Shown piece by piece: positions 11,926 to 22,843 of a stretch of 64,000 nucleotides of DNA. How positions within the stretch are numbered: position 1 is the first letter of the stretch; each line of letters starts with the position of its first letter. Origin of the DNA: Dendrocalamus latiflorus. Taxonomy: Eukaryota > Streptophyta > Magnoliopsida > Poales > Poaceae. The position numbers were made by a program, and so were the translations under genes. Under the pieces are notes generated by a model. The model saw only the letters and a program-made list of their open reading frames with translations, was not told the origin of the DNA and searched no databases. The stretch spans positions 10,716,390-10,780,389 of the forward strand of contig CM029669.1 of NCBI GenBank assembly GCA_017311315.1, given 5' to 3'.

Positions 11926-12897
11926 AGTCCACGGACTTTAAATAAGACGTAGCGTCGAGATCCGCCTCCGCACGCGCGAGTCTCCGGACTATAAAGGAAG
12001 ACGTAGCGTCGAGGTCCGCCTCCGCACGCACTAGTCCACGGACTTTAAATAAGACGTAGCGTCGAGGTCCGCCTCCGCACGCGCGAGTCTTCGGACTATA
12101 AAGGAAGACGTAGCGTCGAGGTCCGCCTCCACACGCACTAGTCCACGGACTTTAAATAAGACGTAGCGTCGAGGTCCGCCTCCGCACGCGCGAGTCTCCG
12201 GACTATAAAGGAAGACGTAGCGTCGAGGTCCGCCTCCGCACGCACTAGTCCACGGACTTTAAATAAGATGTAGTGTCGAGGTCCGCCTCCGCACGCGCGA
12301 GTCTCCGGACTATAAAGGAAGACGTAGCGTCGAGGTCTGCCTCCGCACGCACTAGTCTACGGACTTTAAATAAGACGTAGCGTCGAGATCCGCCTCCGCA
12401 CGCACCAGTCTATAGATTTTAAGTAAGACGTAGCGTCGAGGTCCGCCTCCGCACGCACCAGTGTACGGACTTTAAATAAGACGCAGCGGGGGGACACCCT
12501 CGCGCGCACCAGTCTACGGACTCTAAATAAGACGTAGCGTCGAGGTCCGCCTCCGCACGCACCAGTCTACGGACTCTAAATAAGACGTAGCGTCGAGGTC
12601 CGCCTCCGCACGCGCGAGTCTCCGGACTATAAAGAAAGACGTAGCGTCGAGGTCCACCTCCGCACGCACCAGTCTACGGACTTTAAATAAGATGTAGCGT
12701 CGAGGTCCGCCTCCGCACGCGCGAGTCTTCGGACTATAAAGCAAGTCGTAGCGTCGAGGTTCGCCTCCGCACGCGCCAGTCCACGGACTTTAAATAAGAC
12801 ATAGCGTCGAGGTCCGCCTCCGCACGCGCGAGTCTCCGGACTATAAAGGAAAGCGTAGCATCGAGGTTCGCCTCCACATGCACCAGTCCGCGGAATA
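11926..12897 (+). repeat. Tandem array of alternating 53/54-bp units
   Basis: About 18 head-to-tail units begin roughly at the recurring GACGTAGCGTCGAGGTCCG. Two alternating variants, ending in ...GACTATAAAGGAA and ...GACTTTAAATAA, form a ~107-bp higher-order dimer. The array lies between the end of pol and the antisense gene. Plant Tat elements are known to carry tandem repeats in their 3' regions that can seed satellites. The minus-strand open frames here are by-products of the repeat and not genes. Confidence 0.9.
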
Positions 12898-13046
12898 TAC
12901 ACAAGATGCGGAGGTCTTCCCTTCGCGTTCGGCGGCAGGTAACACTAAGAAAAGTACTGCTTGGTTTCATTATAAAAGCAAGGGGGCTACATGCCTACAA
13001 GCATACGAACCAGTACATCATCCCCTCGCCCTACCCGACCAACCGC

Positions 13047-16043
13047 TCAGCCTTGGCGCGGTGCGAACGAACCCGTGCCATCGTCGCCGTGACCCTGAAG
13101 GACTCCTTCGAGCCAGTGGAGGAGGTCCCCCTCCCCATGCAGCGTCTGCTGCACGGCAACCCTCGCTGCATCTTTCCCAAAGCGGCCCCAGATCCGTTGA
13201 TGGAAGTTTTGCAGGCTAGGCCCGATGGAGCGAATGGCGTCCGCCATAACTTCTGGACGGCCGGGAGGATCCAGTTGAGGATTCGCCAGCTCATGGGTGT
13301 GTCTGCACCCACGAGTGTGAAGCAGGGCGAGGGCGAAGCACGCACCAACATAGCCGCAGTGCTCGCTAAACGTTCTGGCGCCACGAAGAGCAACCCCAGC
13401 CCCCTCCTCGATCAACCCGAGTGTCTCCGACAGGGCCTCCGGCCCGTGCAAGGGTCCGGCACTCTGACGCACAGATCTCGGAGGGCCTGGTTCAGAGACT
13501 CCATGGCCCGCCACGCCGACGTGGACGCATTTTCCAAGATGAGACTGTTCCCTGCAGCAGACTCCACCAGCTGGGCGTTCTCCCCTTCTAGGGCGGCGAT
13601 CTGCTGCAGAAAGGCGGCGCGCTCCTCAGCCGCGGCGCACTTGGCTTCCGTGGCCTCGAGTTGTGCGGCCGCCATGGCGCCCCCCAGCACGCGAAGTTCG
13701 TCATCCTTCGCTGCGAGAGCATCGTTTGCTTCACGTAGGCTGGCTTCCAGAGCCCTCCGCTCCCGAACGCGGGCCTCGTCAAAGGACCGGCTAAGGGCAA
13801 GCGTCTGGCAAAAACAACAAGTCAGCAGGCGCCCAGCAGTACCTTGCAAGATGAAGCGCACATGTTTACCCTCATCTCGGAGGCCTGCAGCGCGAGCGCT
13901 AGGAGATCCCCCTCGCATGACGACAGCATTTCTCGGTCAAGGCCGTTGTCGGCACGCTCTCCGGCTGCAGCAAGGACGCGAAGTATCTCCAGGCGAGGGA
14001 GGAAGTCAGAGCGAGCGAGCCCCGACCCCAACGCGTCAGGATTTACCGAGGCCGCGGCCACGTCAACAGCAACGGACATCTGCGGGGCACCCTGCACAGC
14101 CCTTTGGACTTCGCGCATACCTCCGCTGCTCGATCCTTCGCCATGTCCGGGAGACCTTGTCTCGCCTGATGTTGGCAGAATGAGCGAGCAGATCGGAGAG
14201 AGTTTCGCGAAGTCACGAGAGGAAAGGGATTCACACCTACCCCCTGCGCCTCTTGTCGCGGTAGGAAGTGGCGCCGTTCCGACGACCAAGCGGGAGGCGG
14301 GCGTCTCGGTGGTCGGCGAGGAGGTCTTCTCGGCCGCGCTAGACGCCGTAATCCCGCGACAAGGCCCCGCAACGGTGTACCGACCCCTTGCTGGCGACGG
14401 GGACTACGTCCGAGGGCGTTTCGCCGGCGGCAGCACAAGTGATTCTTCCGGGGAAACACCAGCTACGGTTCCCGTCGCCCCCACGGTTTCCTCTGTAGGG
14501 GGGGCGCCCTCGCCGCCCGCCGCGGTTGGTAGCGCACCATCGACCGTGTTTTTGGGGCCAGGAACGGTGCTCCCCCCCGGGTTGGCGAGTTCCAGCTCAC
14601 CGATGGCCGTAAGCACAGGCTTGTTGGCGTCGACGGAGGGTGCCGGGGGATTCGACGCCACGCGTTCCTCCGAAGCAGTGTGGCCGGGCCCACCGCCGGT
14701 TGCACGCCCCGTTCCAGCTGTGCTAGTCGCCGAAGGGCCTGCGGGGTCGCATTCGGCAGATGGGGAACGGGCCCGGCGTCGCGAGGATAACACCCTTGCA
14801 GGGCTATCACCGTCCTGAGTGCCCGGAGTCCCGGCGGGAAGCTCCTCCGGCACCAAGCGTTCGGGCACAGTAATGCCTAGAGCTTCGCATGTGCGGTTTA
14901 CCCGCCCTTGCTTAGCCGCCTTGACTGCGGCCTCGCGAGTCTGGTGCTCCTTAAGTGTGTACGGGCCGAGGAGCGCCGTAACCGCGCGCTCCGCATCTTC
15001 TAACCGAGCCACTGCGCAGGAGATTACGTCAGCCAGGCGGAGACCAAACCGATACAACGGCGCGCGTAAAACGTACTGGACAACTTACAAGGAGCGGAGG
15101 GCGGAAGTAGGCGAGATACGGATGGGCTGAACCCGTCCTCGCGGGGGCCGTTCTGTCCAACATACTTCCCCCGGGAGGAGAGGGGCGCCACCCCATACAT
15201 TGTGAACTCCTCGGCTAGGTCGCGCAGGCTCATTCGACGGGCGACACCGACAAGACCCTGTAGCCTTCGCGTGTCGTCAGTCTCTGCCTTCAAACTCGGC
15301 GTGCTGTTAAACGAGATTGGCCCACCTCGGCACTGCATTCCGCTCTTGTTGGTCACGGTGTAGTAGAACCACTGCCGAGTCCAGCCAGACTCCCATTGCC
15401 TCGGCAAGGCTGGCACGGGGAACAACGTCGCGCACGACGCCCGGAGCACGAAGTCCACACCGCCGAAGTTGGACACCGCCCCGTCAACTTTTCGGGGTCG
15501 ACAGCGTGCGTCGTGCAGGGTGGCGAATAAGCTCGCGCTGGGACGCCACCCCTCTGTCCGCATCGCCCACGCGAAGACAGCTAGGCAGAGTATAGCGTGG
15601 GGCGTCAGTTGGGCTAGCTCCAACTTGTAGGCCCGCAGGACTTCGCCCACGAACAACGTGGAGGGCATTCGAAGGCCGGCGTCGAAGAACGCGACAAAAA
15701 CAATCGCCTCCATTGCCCGGGGCTTCGGCTCCGTCTCGTCCCAACGGGGTAGGCGAGCCCCATCGCGATCCACGATCTTCCTCTCATCCACGAGTCGCTG
15801 CAGCGTCCCTTCAGTCACACGGCTCTTCCCCAGCACACGGGAACAGCTGCCTCCCGAGTGCTCCACGGTGTCCCACCACTTGCTGGCGCGCGAGCTCCCC
15901 CGCGGCACCAACTCGTACTCCCTGGAAGGAGGGGACACCTCGCCTTGGCTAGGCAAGGAACCGCTGCGGGGGTGGTAGGCGGCGGCGTCATGGCTAGCCA
16001 TCGCTCTTCGCGACCAGTGAGAAAGAAGCGGGGAAAAGAGCAA
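13047..16043 (-). pseudogene. Tat antisense gene, PF04195-like with coiled coil
   Basis: This gene runs opposite to gag-pol. The first block (ATG near 16043-15999, down to about 15130) resembles the 'putative gypsy-type transposon' domain (PF04195) found in Tat antisense ORFs, with V-F-V-A-F-F-D-A-G-L-R-M-P and W-E-S-G-W-T-R-Q-W-F-Y. The second (about 15080-14404) begins Y-R-F-G-L-R-L-A-D-V-I and becomes an Ala/Pro/Gly-rich linker ending in a basic K-R-P-R. The third (about 13840-13450) is a predicted coiled coil. The last (about 13480-13047) is a conserved C-terminal region. The blocks are in different frames, separated by short introns or indels; I could not settle which. The gene at 47386-50439 has the same order of blocks. 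A TATA-like TTTATAAAG lies about 95 bp upstream (16133-16142). Its function is unknown; a nuclear accessory role is only a guess. Confidence 0.65.
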
Positions 16044-16541
16044 CTGGCGTTACAATTAGCACGGGCGGAAGCAAAGCCGCAAACCAAAAACAGACAAAAA
16101 GCAAGCAAGGGCGCCTCCACCTCAACACTGGCACTTTATAAAGGCCGCTCGCCTCTCATGTGGCTCGAAGCGCTGACAGATCAAACGCGCAGCAATTCGG
16201 CTGCCCACGTTTTGGAAAGAAGAACCGCCGGGGCTTGGAGGGCCGTGCCCGGTAGGTGACCAAGCAGCGCACAACGCCTCCACGCCTTCAACACGCGTCC
16301 AACTTCCCTGGGGAAGAGGCGAACGGCCGCGGTCACGCAACCGCTCACATCCCACGACGCACCAGTCGCGAGTCGCCGCGTGTCCCACCTGCAGAATGGC
16401 AGACGGCACGACGTGACAGCCTGACTTCTGCCAGGCCAGGCGTCGGCGTGATTCCAGCCGCCATTAAAAGTGCACTACCAGACTGCAAGGTCACAACAGC
16501 TCCAACGCGCAACAATATCGGCGCCAAGCTCCAATTTTAGC
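16044..16541. other. Upstream region of the antisense gene
   Basis: GC-rich sequence between the antisense gene start and the second tandem array. Apart from the TATA-like box at 16133-16142 I see no gene or strong repeat. Confidence 0.4.
16133..16142 (-). promoter_or_regulatory. TATA-like box for the antisense gene
   Basis: On the minus strand this reads CTTTATAAAG, about 95 bp upstream of the first ATG of the antisense gene. The related element near 50.5 kb has a TTTAAATA-type box at a similar distance. No start site is proven. Confidence 0.4.
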
Positions 16542-17165
16542 GCGGGGACGGAGCGCGCGCGCATCTGCTTCGACTAGGCGCCAGCCTCTGCCGCCACCCG
16601 TTCGAAGGGTAGGGGACGGAGCGCGCGCGTCTACTTCGACTAGGCGCCAGCCTCCGCTGCCACCCGTTCGAAGGGTAGGGGACGGAGCGCGCGCGCCTTG
16701 GCTTCGACTAGGCGCCAGCCTCCGCTGCCACCCGTTCGAAGGGTAGGGGACGGAGCGCGCGCGTCTACTTCGACTAGGCGCCAGCCTCCGCTGCCACCCG
16801 TTCGAAGGGTAGGGGACGGAGCGCGCGCGCCTCGGCTTCGACTAGGCGCCAGCCTCCGCTGCCACCCGTTCGAAGGGTAGGGGACGGAGCGCGCGCGTCT
16901 ACTTCGACTAGGCGCCAGCCTCCGCTGCCACCCGTTCGAAGGGTAGGGGACGGAGCGCGCGCACCTTGACTTCGACTAGGCGCCAGCCTCCACTGCCACC
17001 CGTTCGAAGAGTAGGGGACGGAGCACGCGCGTCTACTTCGACTAGGCGCCAGCCTCCGCTGACACCCGTTCGAAGGGTAGGGGACGGAGCGCGCGCACCT
17101 CGGTTTCGACTAGGTGCCAATCTCCGCTGCCACCCGTGCGAAGGGTAGGAGACGGAGCGCGCGCG
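16542..17165 (+). repeat. Tandem array of alternating 66/68-bp units
   Basis: About nine units, each starting AGGGGACGGAGCGCGCG and ending in a CCCGTTCGAAGGGT segment that is itself palindromic (TTCGAA centre). Spacing between starts alternates 66 and 68 bp (for example 16745, 16811, 16879, 16945), again a dimeric higher-order pattern. The array lies just before the 3' LTR of the Tat element. Confidence 0.9.
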
Positions 17166-17352
17166 TGTCTGCTTCAACAAGGCACCTTCCATCCCAGACC
17201 TCGGACTCCTCAACCACAGGCTTGGAGGAATTCACAGGCCGCAGGGGACAGAGGGGGCCAAAGGACTCGGCGGCATGGCTTCGGCCCTGTGAAGCCCTTC
17301 ACCATGAGAGGCTCCTGTCGTAGGGGTGGAGCCCACCTAAGCCCAGCAGGCC

Positions 17353-17548
17353 TGTTAGGAGGTTATAAGAACCAGAGTAACGTGTGTAATGACATAAGTG
17401 CCCCTGACGGGGAGGTATGCATGTAAGGGTATAGCTGTAAAAGCATACCCCATGTGTATATATATATCAGGATGAGGGGGAGGATGAGGCAGAACACTCC
17501 CACCTCTCCACTACCATCTCTCTCTCTGTTTGGTCTGTAGCCACAACA
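17353..17548 (+). repeat. 3' LTR of the Tat element
   Basis: The LTR probably begins TGTTAGGAGG and ends CCACAACA, about 196 bp. The start is inferred from the TG...CA rule and from the related LTR at 52655-52860, which starts TGTTAGAAGG and ends CCACGACA. A TATATATATA run at about 17457-17466 is a possible promoter. No clear polypurine tract sits directly upstream, so the left boundary is less certain than the right. Confidence 0.6.
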
Positions 17549-18019
17549 ATATCATTTGTTGTGTTGGCTTAATATTGTTAAAGATACAAAAAAGTAAGCA
17601 GCGCTGCTGCAGCGGACAGAGTGTAGAACCGTTAAGCGGAGAGGGAGTTGCGGGTTTTGAGCATAGAGGCATTTACTTCTCAGTTGTGAATATTATATTA
17701 TGGTTTTGTGCTAAGTGGTTCCCTGTGAATAGGTGGCTTCGCTTCTGATCGTGCTTGATCCCTTCGCTCCTTCGGTAAAGGCAAGTATAATGATGGTTTA
17801 AAATTGATAGTGTGGATTGTTGATGGTTGATGGATTATTGATGTTTGATCTATTTTATGAGTATATGTGTTCATGGTTGTGGTAAGGATGTACTGGTGCT
17901 GTTTATGGTTGATTGCAATTTAAAGTGCTCATGAGTATTTCTGGTGCATAGATATTGTGGATGTAAGTTTTATTTATTGAGACATTCACGCACATGCATC
18001 ATGCTGATTTATTGAAGTC

Positions 18020-18182
18020 TTGGTCACGAGATGACCAAGCGCCGAGGTCCCCGTCATGTTGATGACATGACGGGCTAAAGGTCCCCATACTTGTGGAGTA
18101 TGGGCAATTGGTCCCTGTACCAGATGGTACAGGCATGGGTGTGCATCGACGGATGCACACTTTGCATTATCGGTAAAATGCA
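18020..18182 (+). repeat. Series of six hairpin-forming inverted repeats
   Basis: Six short inverted repeats follow one another with little space: 18020-18038, 18051-18073, 18084-18104, 18114-18133, 18139-18160 and 18163-18182. Stems are 6-9 bp and loops about 4-8 bases. Stem sequences differ, but the first spacers share GGTCC. The first four starts are about 30 bases apart. This lies in the right part of the solo LTR and would fold into a chain of stem-loops in RNA from either strand. No known element name is assigned. Confidence 0.8.
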
Positions 18183-18237
18183 GAAGAGAAAGAGATAAAG
18201 AGATTTTTGACCATCTTGCATAGCACGGCTTATTTAT

Positions 18238-18357
18238 ATGGTTGATGGATGAATTTGTGAAGTGATGTTCATGAATGTTCTTGTTACTATTATTTCTATG
18301 GTTGATGGATGAAATTGTGAAGTGATGTTCATGGATGTTCTTGTTACTATCTATTAT
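18238..18357 (+). repeat. 60-bp direct tandem duplication
   Basis: Two copies of a 60-bp unit (TATGGTTGATGGATGAA... through ...CTTGTTACTAT) lie head to tail with a few substitutions. They are inside the solo LTR. Confidence 0.85.
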
Positions 18358-20671
18358 ATTTGCCGAGTCGTTGAACTCACTCTTGCTGTTGTTGTGTTTT
18401 TTTAGGTACCTTTATGAGATCGGCATGCATGGGGAAAAGAAAAGATTAGAATTATTGCACTTTGCACGATCTATCCACAATGGAAGAAAGAGAGAAAATT
18501 AAATACTATTTGCATGAATTACTTAAGTAGTAGATGATTATTGATTGCCGGATTTAAATGTAATAAAGGATTAGAATTCTTTTATGATGCTTCTGTTCTT
18601 TATCTAAATTTTATAACTATGAGTGTTCTAGTAATCTAAGCCAATATTGATTAGAATTGATTATATTACTTGAGGTTATTCATCCCTTTTTTTTAATTAT
18701 GCTTGTTGAAACCTCTGATTTAGACAGTAAACAAAGGAGGTTCTGCCGAAATTTTGTGTAGCATATTTAGATTATCATTGTCTTACTACTAGTTTGGTAG
18801 CATTCCAGGTCATTGCCTGACTGGGGTGTTACAGAGTCAATACTTTGATCATATCGAACCTACATTTTTCCGCAAATTACTTTTGTTTAAACTATCAAAT
18901 TGCATGCTATTATTTTATGTGCATGTGTATGTTTGATTTGAGATTCTAGCCATATGCCCATTGTTCAACATGATAGTATTATACCTCCTTGGAATACTTG
19001 GATATGTGTGCCTTGTCAGCTTAGTGAAAAATCATTATGGTTAGCTTTCGAAACAGTCCTTAATTATATGCCATGCTTAGCACTGCCTATAGAAACCCGG
19101 GGTACCAAAATGCCCCAAGCATCACTTTAATCACGAGAAACTGATTTGGACAGTCATGGTGGGAATGACTGGTATATTTTGATATGATTATTTTATGCTC
19201 CCAAAAACCCCAACTTGCTTAAATATCTAGGCGGATGATTTGGGGGCTGGTATGTGGTGCAGAGGAAGCACAAATTATGGAGTGTGGTAGAACCGCTTAG
19301 GTAATTCTAAGGACCGAATCTTGTCATGATATCCTGTGTAAAACCGTACAACCACAAGTCTGTAAAATACAACTTGGCTAAGTAGATTTATCGAAATCCC
19401 CGGACTCATCTCACCGGTAGTGGATAGGAGTGGATATGCAAGGGCAAGAGAAGGCCTAAAGGGACACTGAGAGGAGGGTGAAGTTTTCCAGTTGTACTAG
19501 CACTAAGGTGAGTGGAGCCCGAATAACGTTAGTAACCGTGGGGAACATCCCGTGCAACGTATGGGACCCACCGCAAGTGGGAACGGCCCATAGGGTGAGA
19601 TGACAAAAGGGACTAGATACTTTGAAATGTCACTGTGATGGTCTGCTCAACCACATGACTAAAGAATCGTGTGGGGAAACGAGTTGATTGTCTCTTGTGG
19701 TAAAAGTGTACAAACTCTGCAGAGTCAAAACTATTCGAATAGCCGTGCCCACGGTCAATGGCGGACATGGGAACTTAACCAGATATAGTTCTATTTTGAA
19801 AACTTTGTGGGTGGTATTGGAAAAGTAAAGGGCTACAGATGGTCCTGGTTTGAATTGCCCTGGGTGTCGTCCCAGTGATATTGTAAGTGGTTATAACGCT
19901 GAAAGATAAGCATATGGTGCAGATGTCATGTAACAGTGGATGGAAATCTGGATCACTATTATGGATATTGCATTCTTTTTTCACACATTATGATTTAGTT
20001 CAAACTGCTAGGTCTTAGGGAATTTCTATATATCATATTTCAAATGCAATTTATGGCAAATAAAATAACCCTAGCCATGCATACTATATATTTGCATCCC
20101 GTGTATTGACTCGTGGTGCACGGTGGTTTGTGCTCACACTCACTTTCACAACAAATCCAGAATCAGGAATCAGATCACTACGCCTCAGCAACATGATTGG
20201 ACATGATGGCAGAGAAGATGAAGATGTCAAGGGCTAGGTCGCGAACCTCCAGTTGGCTGCTTGTGAGCATGTCTTGAAGGTCCCACCTGTGTGCTTCGTT
20301 CTTCTGCTGCTGCAATTTAATGATTTCGGCCGAGTCGGCCCATGAGTAAGTCTACTATTTTTATTTTTGCTTTCGTATGATATGTAATTTGATATCCATT
20401 ACTATAACTGTGAGCACTATCTACTGATCCAGGGAGTAGTGCAATATAATCACAGAGGATTCCAGATTATAAAATCTGGGTCTGACAATTAAAGCATGAC
20501 ATGGTGGAATACTTTGACTAGATTAATTATAGATGGTACTTTGCGATGTTCATTTAAAAGGATTAGCATGATTGGAGTCTTATTTTAAATCTTGGCTATG
20601 AGGCCAATCTATTTCATATTGCAATCTTTGTATGATTACTCAATTGGCATGTGATTAAAAAATACATAGAT

Positions 20672-20832
20672 AAAAAGATGTATGCTTCAAGCATGTCATG
20701 GTTAAACAAAAAGGAAAGACACAAAAAATGTATAAATGAAAAGAAGTATGCTTCAAGTATATCACCATTTAAGAGAAGTATACTGCAAGCATGCCATCAT
20801 GAAAAGAAGTATGCTACAAGCATACCACATGC
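20672..20832 (+). repeat. Short palindromic repeats (GTATGCTTCAAGCAT type)
   Basis: Four degenerate copies of AAGTATGCTTCAAGCATACC-like sequence lie in the SIRE 3' untranslated region. Each can pair with itself. The older SIRE copy near 57350 keeps only one such unit. Confidence 0.6.
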
Positions 20833-21239
20833 TTAAGAATTGAGTGTGCAGCAATAGGTTGCTATATGACATTGCTAGCTCGTCTAGATTTAACGTTTGC
20901 TTCATTTTTAGGCTTTGACTTTTTATTGTGATATCTCATTGTGCTCTCTGTAATCAGTTTGATCATTAATCTAATTTGCTTAATCATGTTAAAGACTGGT
21001 TTTTACAATGCTATATGATATATGACTTTATCCCCTTCTCTTACCCTTGCTCTAAAAATGCCATAGAAGTAGTGGATGGTGTTTGAGTAACATTGGAACA
21101 TCGAACGGTGTTCGAGTGGAACTAAGGCATCGGACTGCATTCGAGTGGCATAGGAGCATCGGATGGCGCTCGAGTGGCATTGTAGTATTGGACGATGTTC
21201 GAGTGCCATCGGAGGCATGGACGGTAGTCTGATCGGCCT

Positions 21240-22070
21240 TGTGATGGATGGTCCGAATGACAAGCTTCGACCACAGTATTTCGACCATGGCATTTTGACT
21301 ATGTCAAAGTTTCGACCACGTCTGGTTTCAATCATGCCAGACTTTGACCACGTTAGACTTCGATAATGTCTGGCTTCAACCACGTTCGGCTTCAACCATG
21401 TCTGACTTCAACCACATCTGGCTTCGATCATGTTTGAATTCGATAACATCCAGCTTCAACCACGCCGGCTTCGACCATGCAGCCTTTGACTACGGCCTTT
21501 TGACCATAGTAGAACGACCACGCCAGGTAATCGGTAAGCTTCGATCTCGACCAGTGAACTAGTCATAGCTACAGTACTTTTTGATGGTCGTAGCTACAGT
21601 GCCTTATTTATGGTCGTAGCTATAGTAAATGGTCGATAGTCGTAGACTCTACTGGTCGGTACTTGATAGTCGAAGACTTTATGATCAATAGTCATAGATT
21701 TTACTGGTCAGTAGTTGTAGACCTTACTAGTCGGTGGTTTTAGACTTTGTGATTGATAGTCAAAGACTTTGTGATCGATTGTTGTAGGCTTCATGATCGA
21801 TAGTCGTAGACTTCATCATTGGTATGAGTACTTCAATTCTTGTTATCTATGAGTACTTTGAGTACTCATGTTAGGCCAATGGTATGACTGGCTGGTGCAT
21901 GGTGATTGGATCAATGACCAATATTGAAAGGACTCGGTACTCGATAATTAGAAGGACTCGGTACTCGGTAGTCATAGACTTTGCTGTTTGGTTGTCAGTG
22001 TCTTAGTGACCAGTACTCGGTAGCGGTACTCTATGGTTCTGTGGTCAATAGTGATACTTGTTATTCCCGA
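21240..22070 (+). repeat. Degenerate short motif arrays in the SIRE LTR
   Basis: From 21240 to 21550 a ~22-24 bp motif of the form TCTGGCTTCGACCACG recurs many times. From 21550 to 22070 a second motif (GGTCGTAGCTACAGT, then GATAGTCGTAGACTTT) recurs. The same two arrays occur at about 57640-58210 in the other SIRE copy. These are LTR promoter-region repeats and not genes. Confidence 0.65.
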
Positions 22071-22835
22071 GTGCTTTGAGCAGAGAAATGGTAATTTCCG
22101 AGTACCTGTTGTTTTCAAGTACTTGTTAAGCTAGCGGTCGTATTAAGTGGTCTAAGGCTGAGTTTTGGATAGCGATAGAATTGGCGGTTGTAATGAGTTC
22201 TTTGAAGTTGATTTCTGGAGAGCGTGGAAATTATGGTTATGAACGACCTGGTTGGTATTCACGGATGGTTAAATATGTGGTTTGAGTGTGTGTGCTAATG
22301 ATAGTCAAGTTGTGGAAAACTTGTGCCGGCAAAATGTTCTTTGGTCTTTAATGTGCAGGTTGGCATGGAGGCGGTCATGGTCGGTGACAAGGAAGACCGG
22401 AACAAGGATGGGAAAATCTGAGGTCCAAGCAGTCGAGGATGTCGCACGAGGTGGTCAGGCTTACGATAGAGCACATGGAGATCAAAGGTAGTGATCGTGG
22501 AGAAGCTACGGGCGATGCAACCCAGGATGCTTCAACACAAACAGTGATGATGCGTGGTGGATATACGGGAGGTGCGGTCCCAGAGGCTTTGACACATGAT
22601 GATGATGCATGATGAAGATGCAAGAGGTGCGGTCCTGGAGGCTTCGTCATATGATGAGATTGGAAAGTTATGAATAGAGTCCATAACTTGGAAGGTGTAG
22701 AGTTTGGTTAAAATCCATGTTTGAAAGATTCCAGGTCCCTTGATTTTCGGAAGAGATAGGATTGTATGTCCATGTTGTTAAGGACATGGTTTGAGATGTC
22801 TGTGTTTGAGGTGAATACGGCTTAGGGTTCTAGCA

Positions 22836-22843
22836 TATAAAAG
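22836..22843 (+). promoter_or_regulatory. TATA box of the SIRE LTR
   Basis: TATAAAAG in the LTR, followed by the block (22900-23385) that matches the downstream part of the LTR at 52861. It is a plausible core promoter for the element. Confidence 0.45.

Larger units (their letters stand above)
6086..17548 (+). mobile_element. Decayed Tat-lineage Ty3 retrotransposon
   Basis: Matching LTR ends lie at 6086-6167 and 17467-17548, with a TTGGCGCCG-type primer site right after the first. Inside, in order, are gag, protease, RT, RNase H, a second plant-type RNase H, integrase, a 53/54-bp repeat array, an antisense gene and a 66/68-bp repeat array. This layout, with dual RNase H and an antisense ORF before the 3' LTR, is that of plant Tat elements such as RIRE2, Grande and Retand. 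In-frame stops near 7293, 8858 and 11572 and frame changes near 8745 and 11015 make it non-autonomous. The 5' LTR is cut short, so no target duplication can be read. Confidence 0.85.
5463..18833 (+). mobile_element. Second-level LTR with GAGTC target duplication (solo LTR)
   Basis: This LTR starts TGTAATACCCC at 5463 and ends GGGGTGTTACA at 18833. It is bordered by the identical 5-bp sequence GAGTC at 5458-5462 and 18834-18838, the target duplication expected of an LTR element. Without the Tat element nested in it, it is about 1.9 kb (5463-6085 plus 17549-18833). No primer site, gag or pol belonging to it is visible, so it is best read as a solo LTR left by LTR-LTR recombination. Its right part contains a hairpin series (18020-18182) and a 60-bp duplication (18238-18357). 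It contains no gene of its own. Confidence 0.75.
2444..20487 (+). mobile_element. Long LTR (probably 3' LTR, Tekay-like Ty3) split by nested insertions
   Basis: The left part is 2444-5457 and the right part 18839-20487, about 4.7 kb in all once the nested insertion is removed. The LTR opens with TGTAACATCC and closes with GTCTGACA. The same opening sequence recurs at 35083. The left part has an AT-rich start, a GC-rich block at about 2940-3720 (likely promoter/leader region) and an AT-rich tail with no gene. The right part also has no gene. Immediately after 20487 the sequence becomes that of a SIRE-type Copia element (compare about 57170), so this element inserted into SIRE DNA, with ATTAA the likely target site. 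The length and TGTAACATCC start recall chromoviral Tekay-type LTRs; that lineage name is an inference. Confidence 0.6.

Noticed and set aside
11926..12897. CRISPR-like regular repeats
   Set aside because: Units are contiguous without unique spacers, in a plant retroelement; this is an ordinary tandem array.
12523..12970. Minus-strand ORFs with repeated Arg/Ala/Asp-rich peptides
   Set aside because: They simply translate the 53/54-bp tandem array.
14404..14818. Plus-strand 324-codon ORF at 13844-14818
   Set aside because: Shadow of the antisense gene in a GC-rich region; Ser/Ala/Pro-rich with no motif, whereas the minus-strand product recurs in the second Tat copy.
21003..22650. Short ORFs in the SIRE LTR motif arrays
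   Set aside because: Translations of degenerate repeats; no conserved domain.
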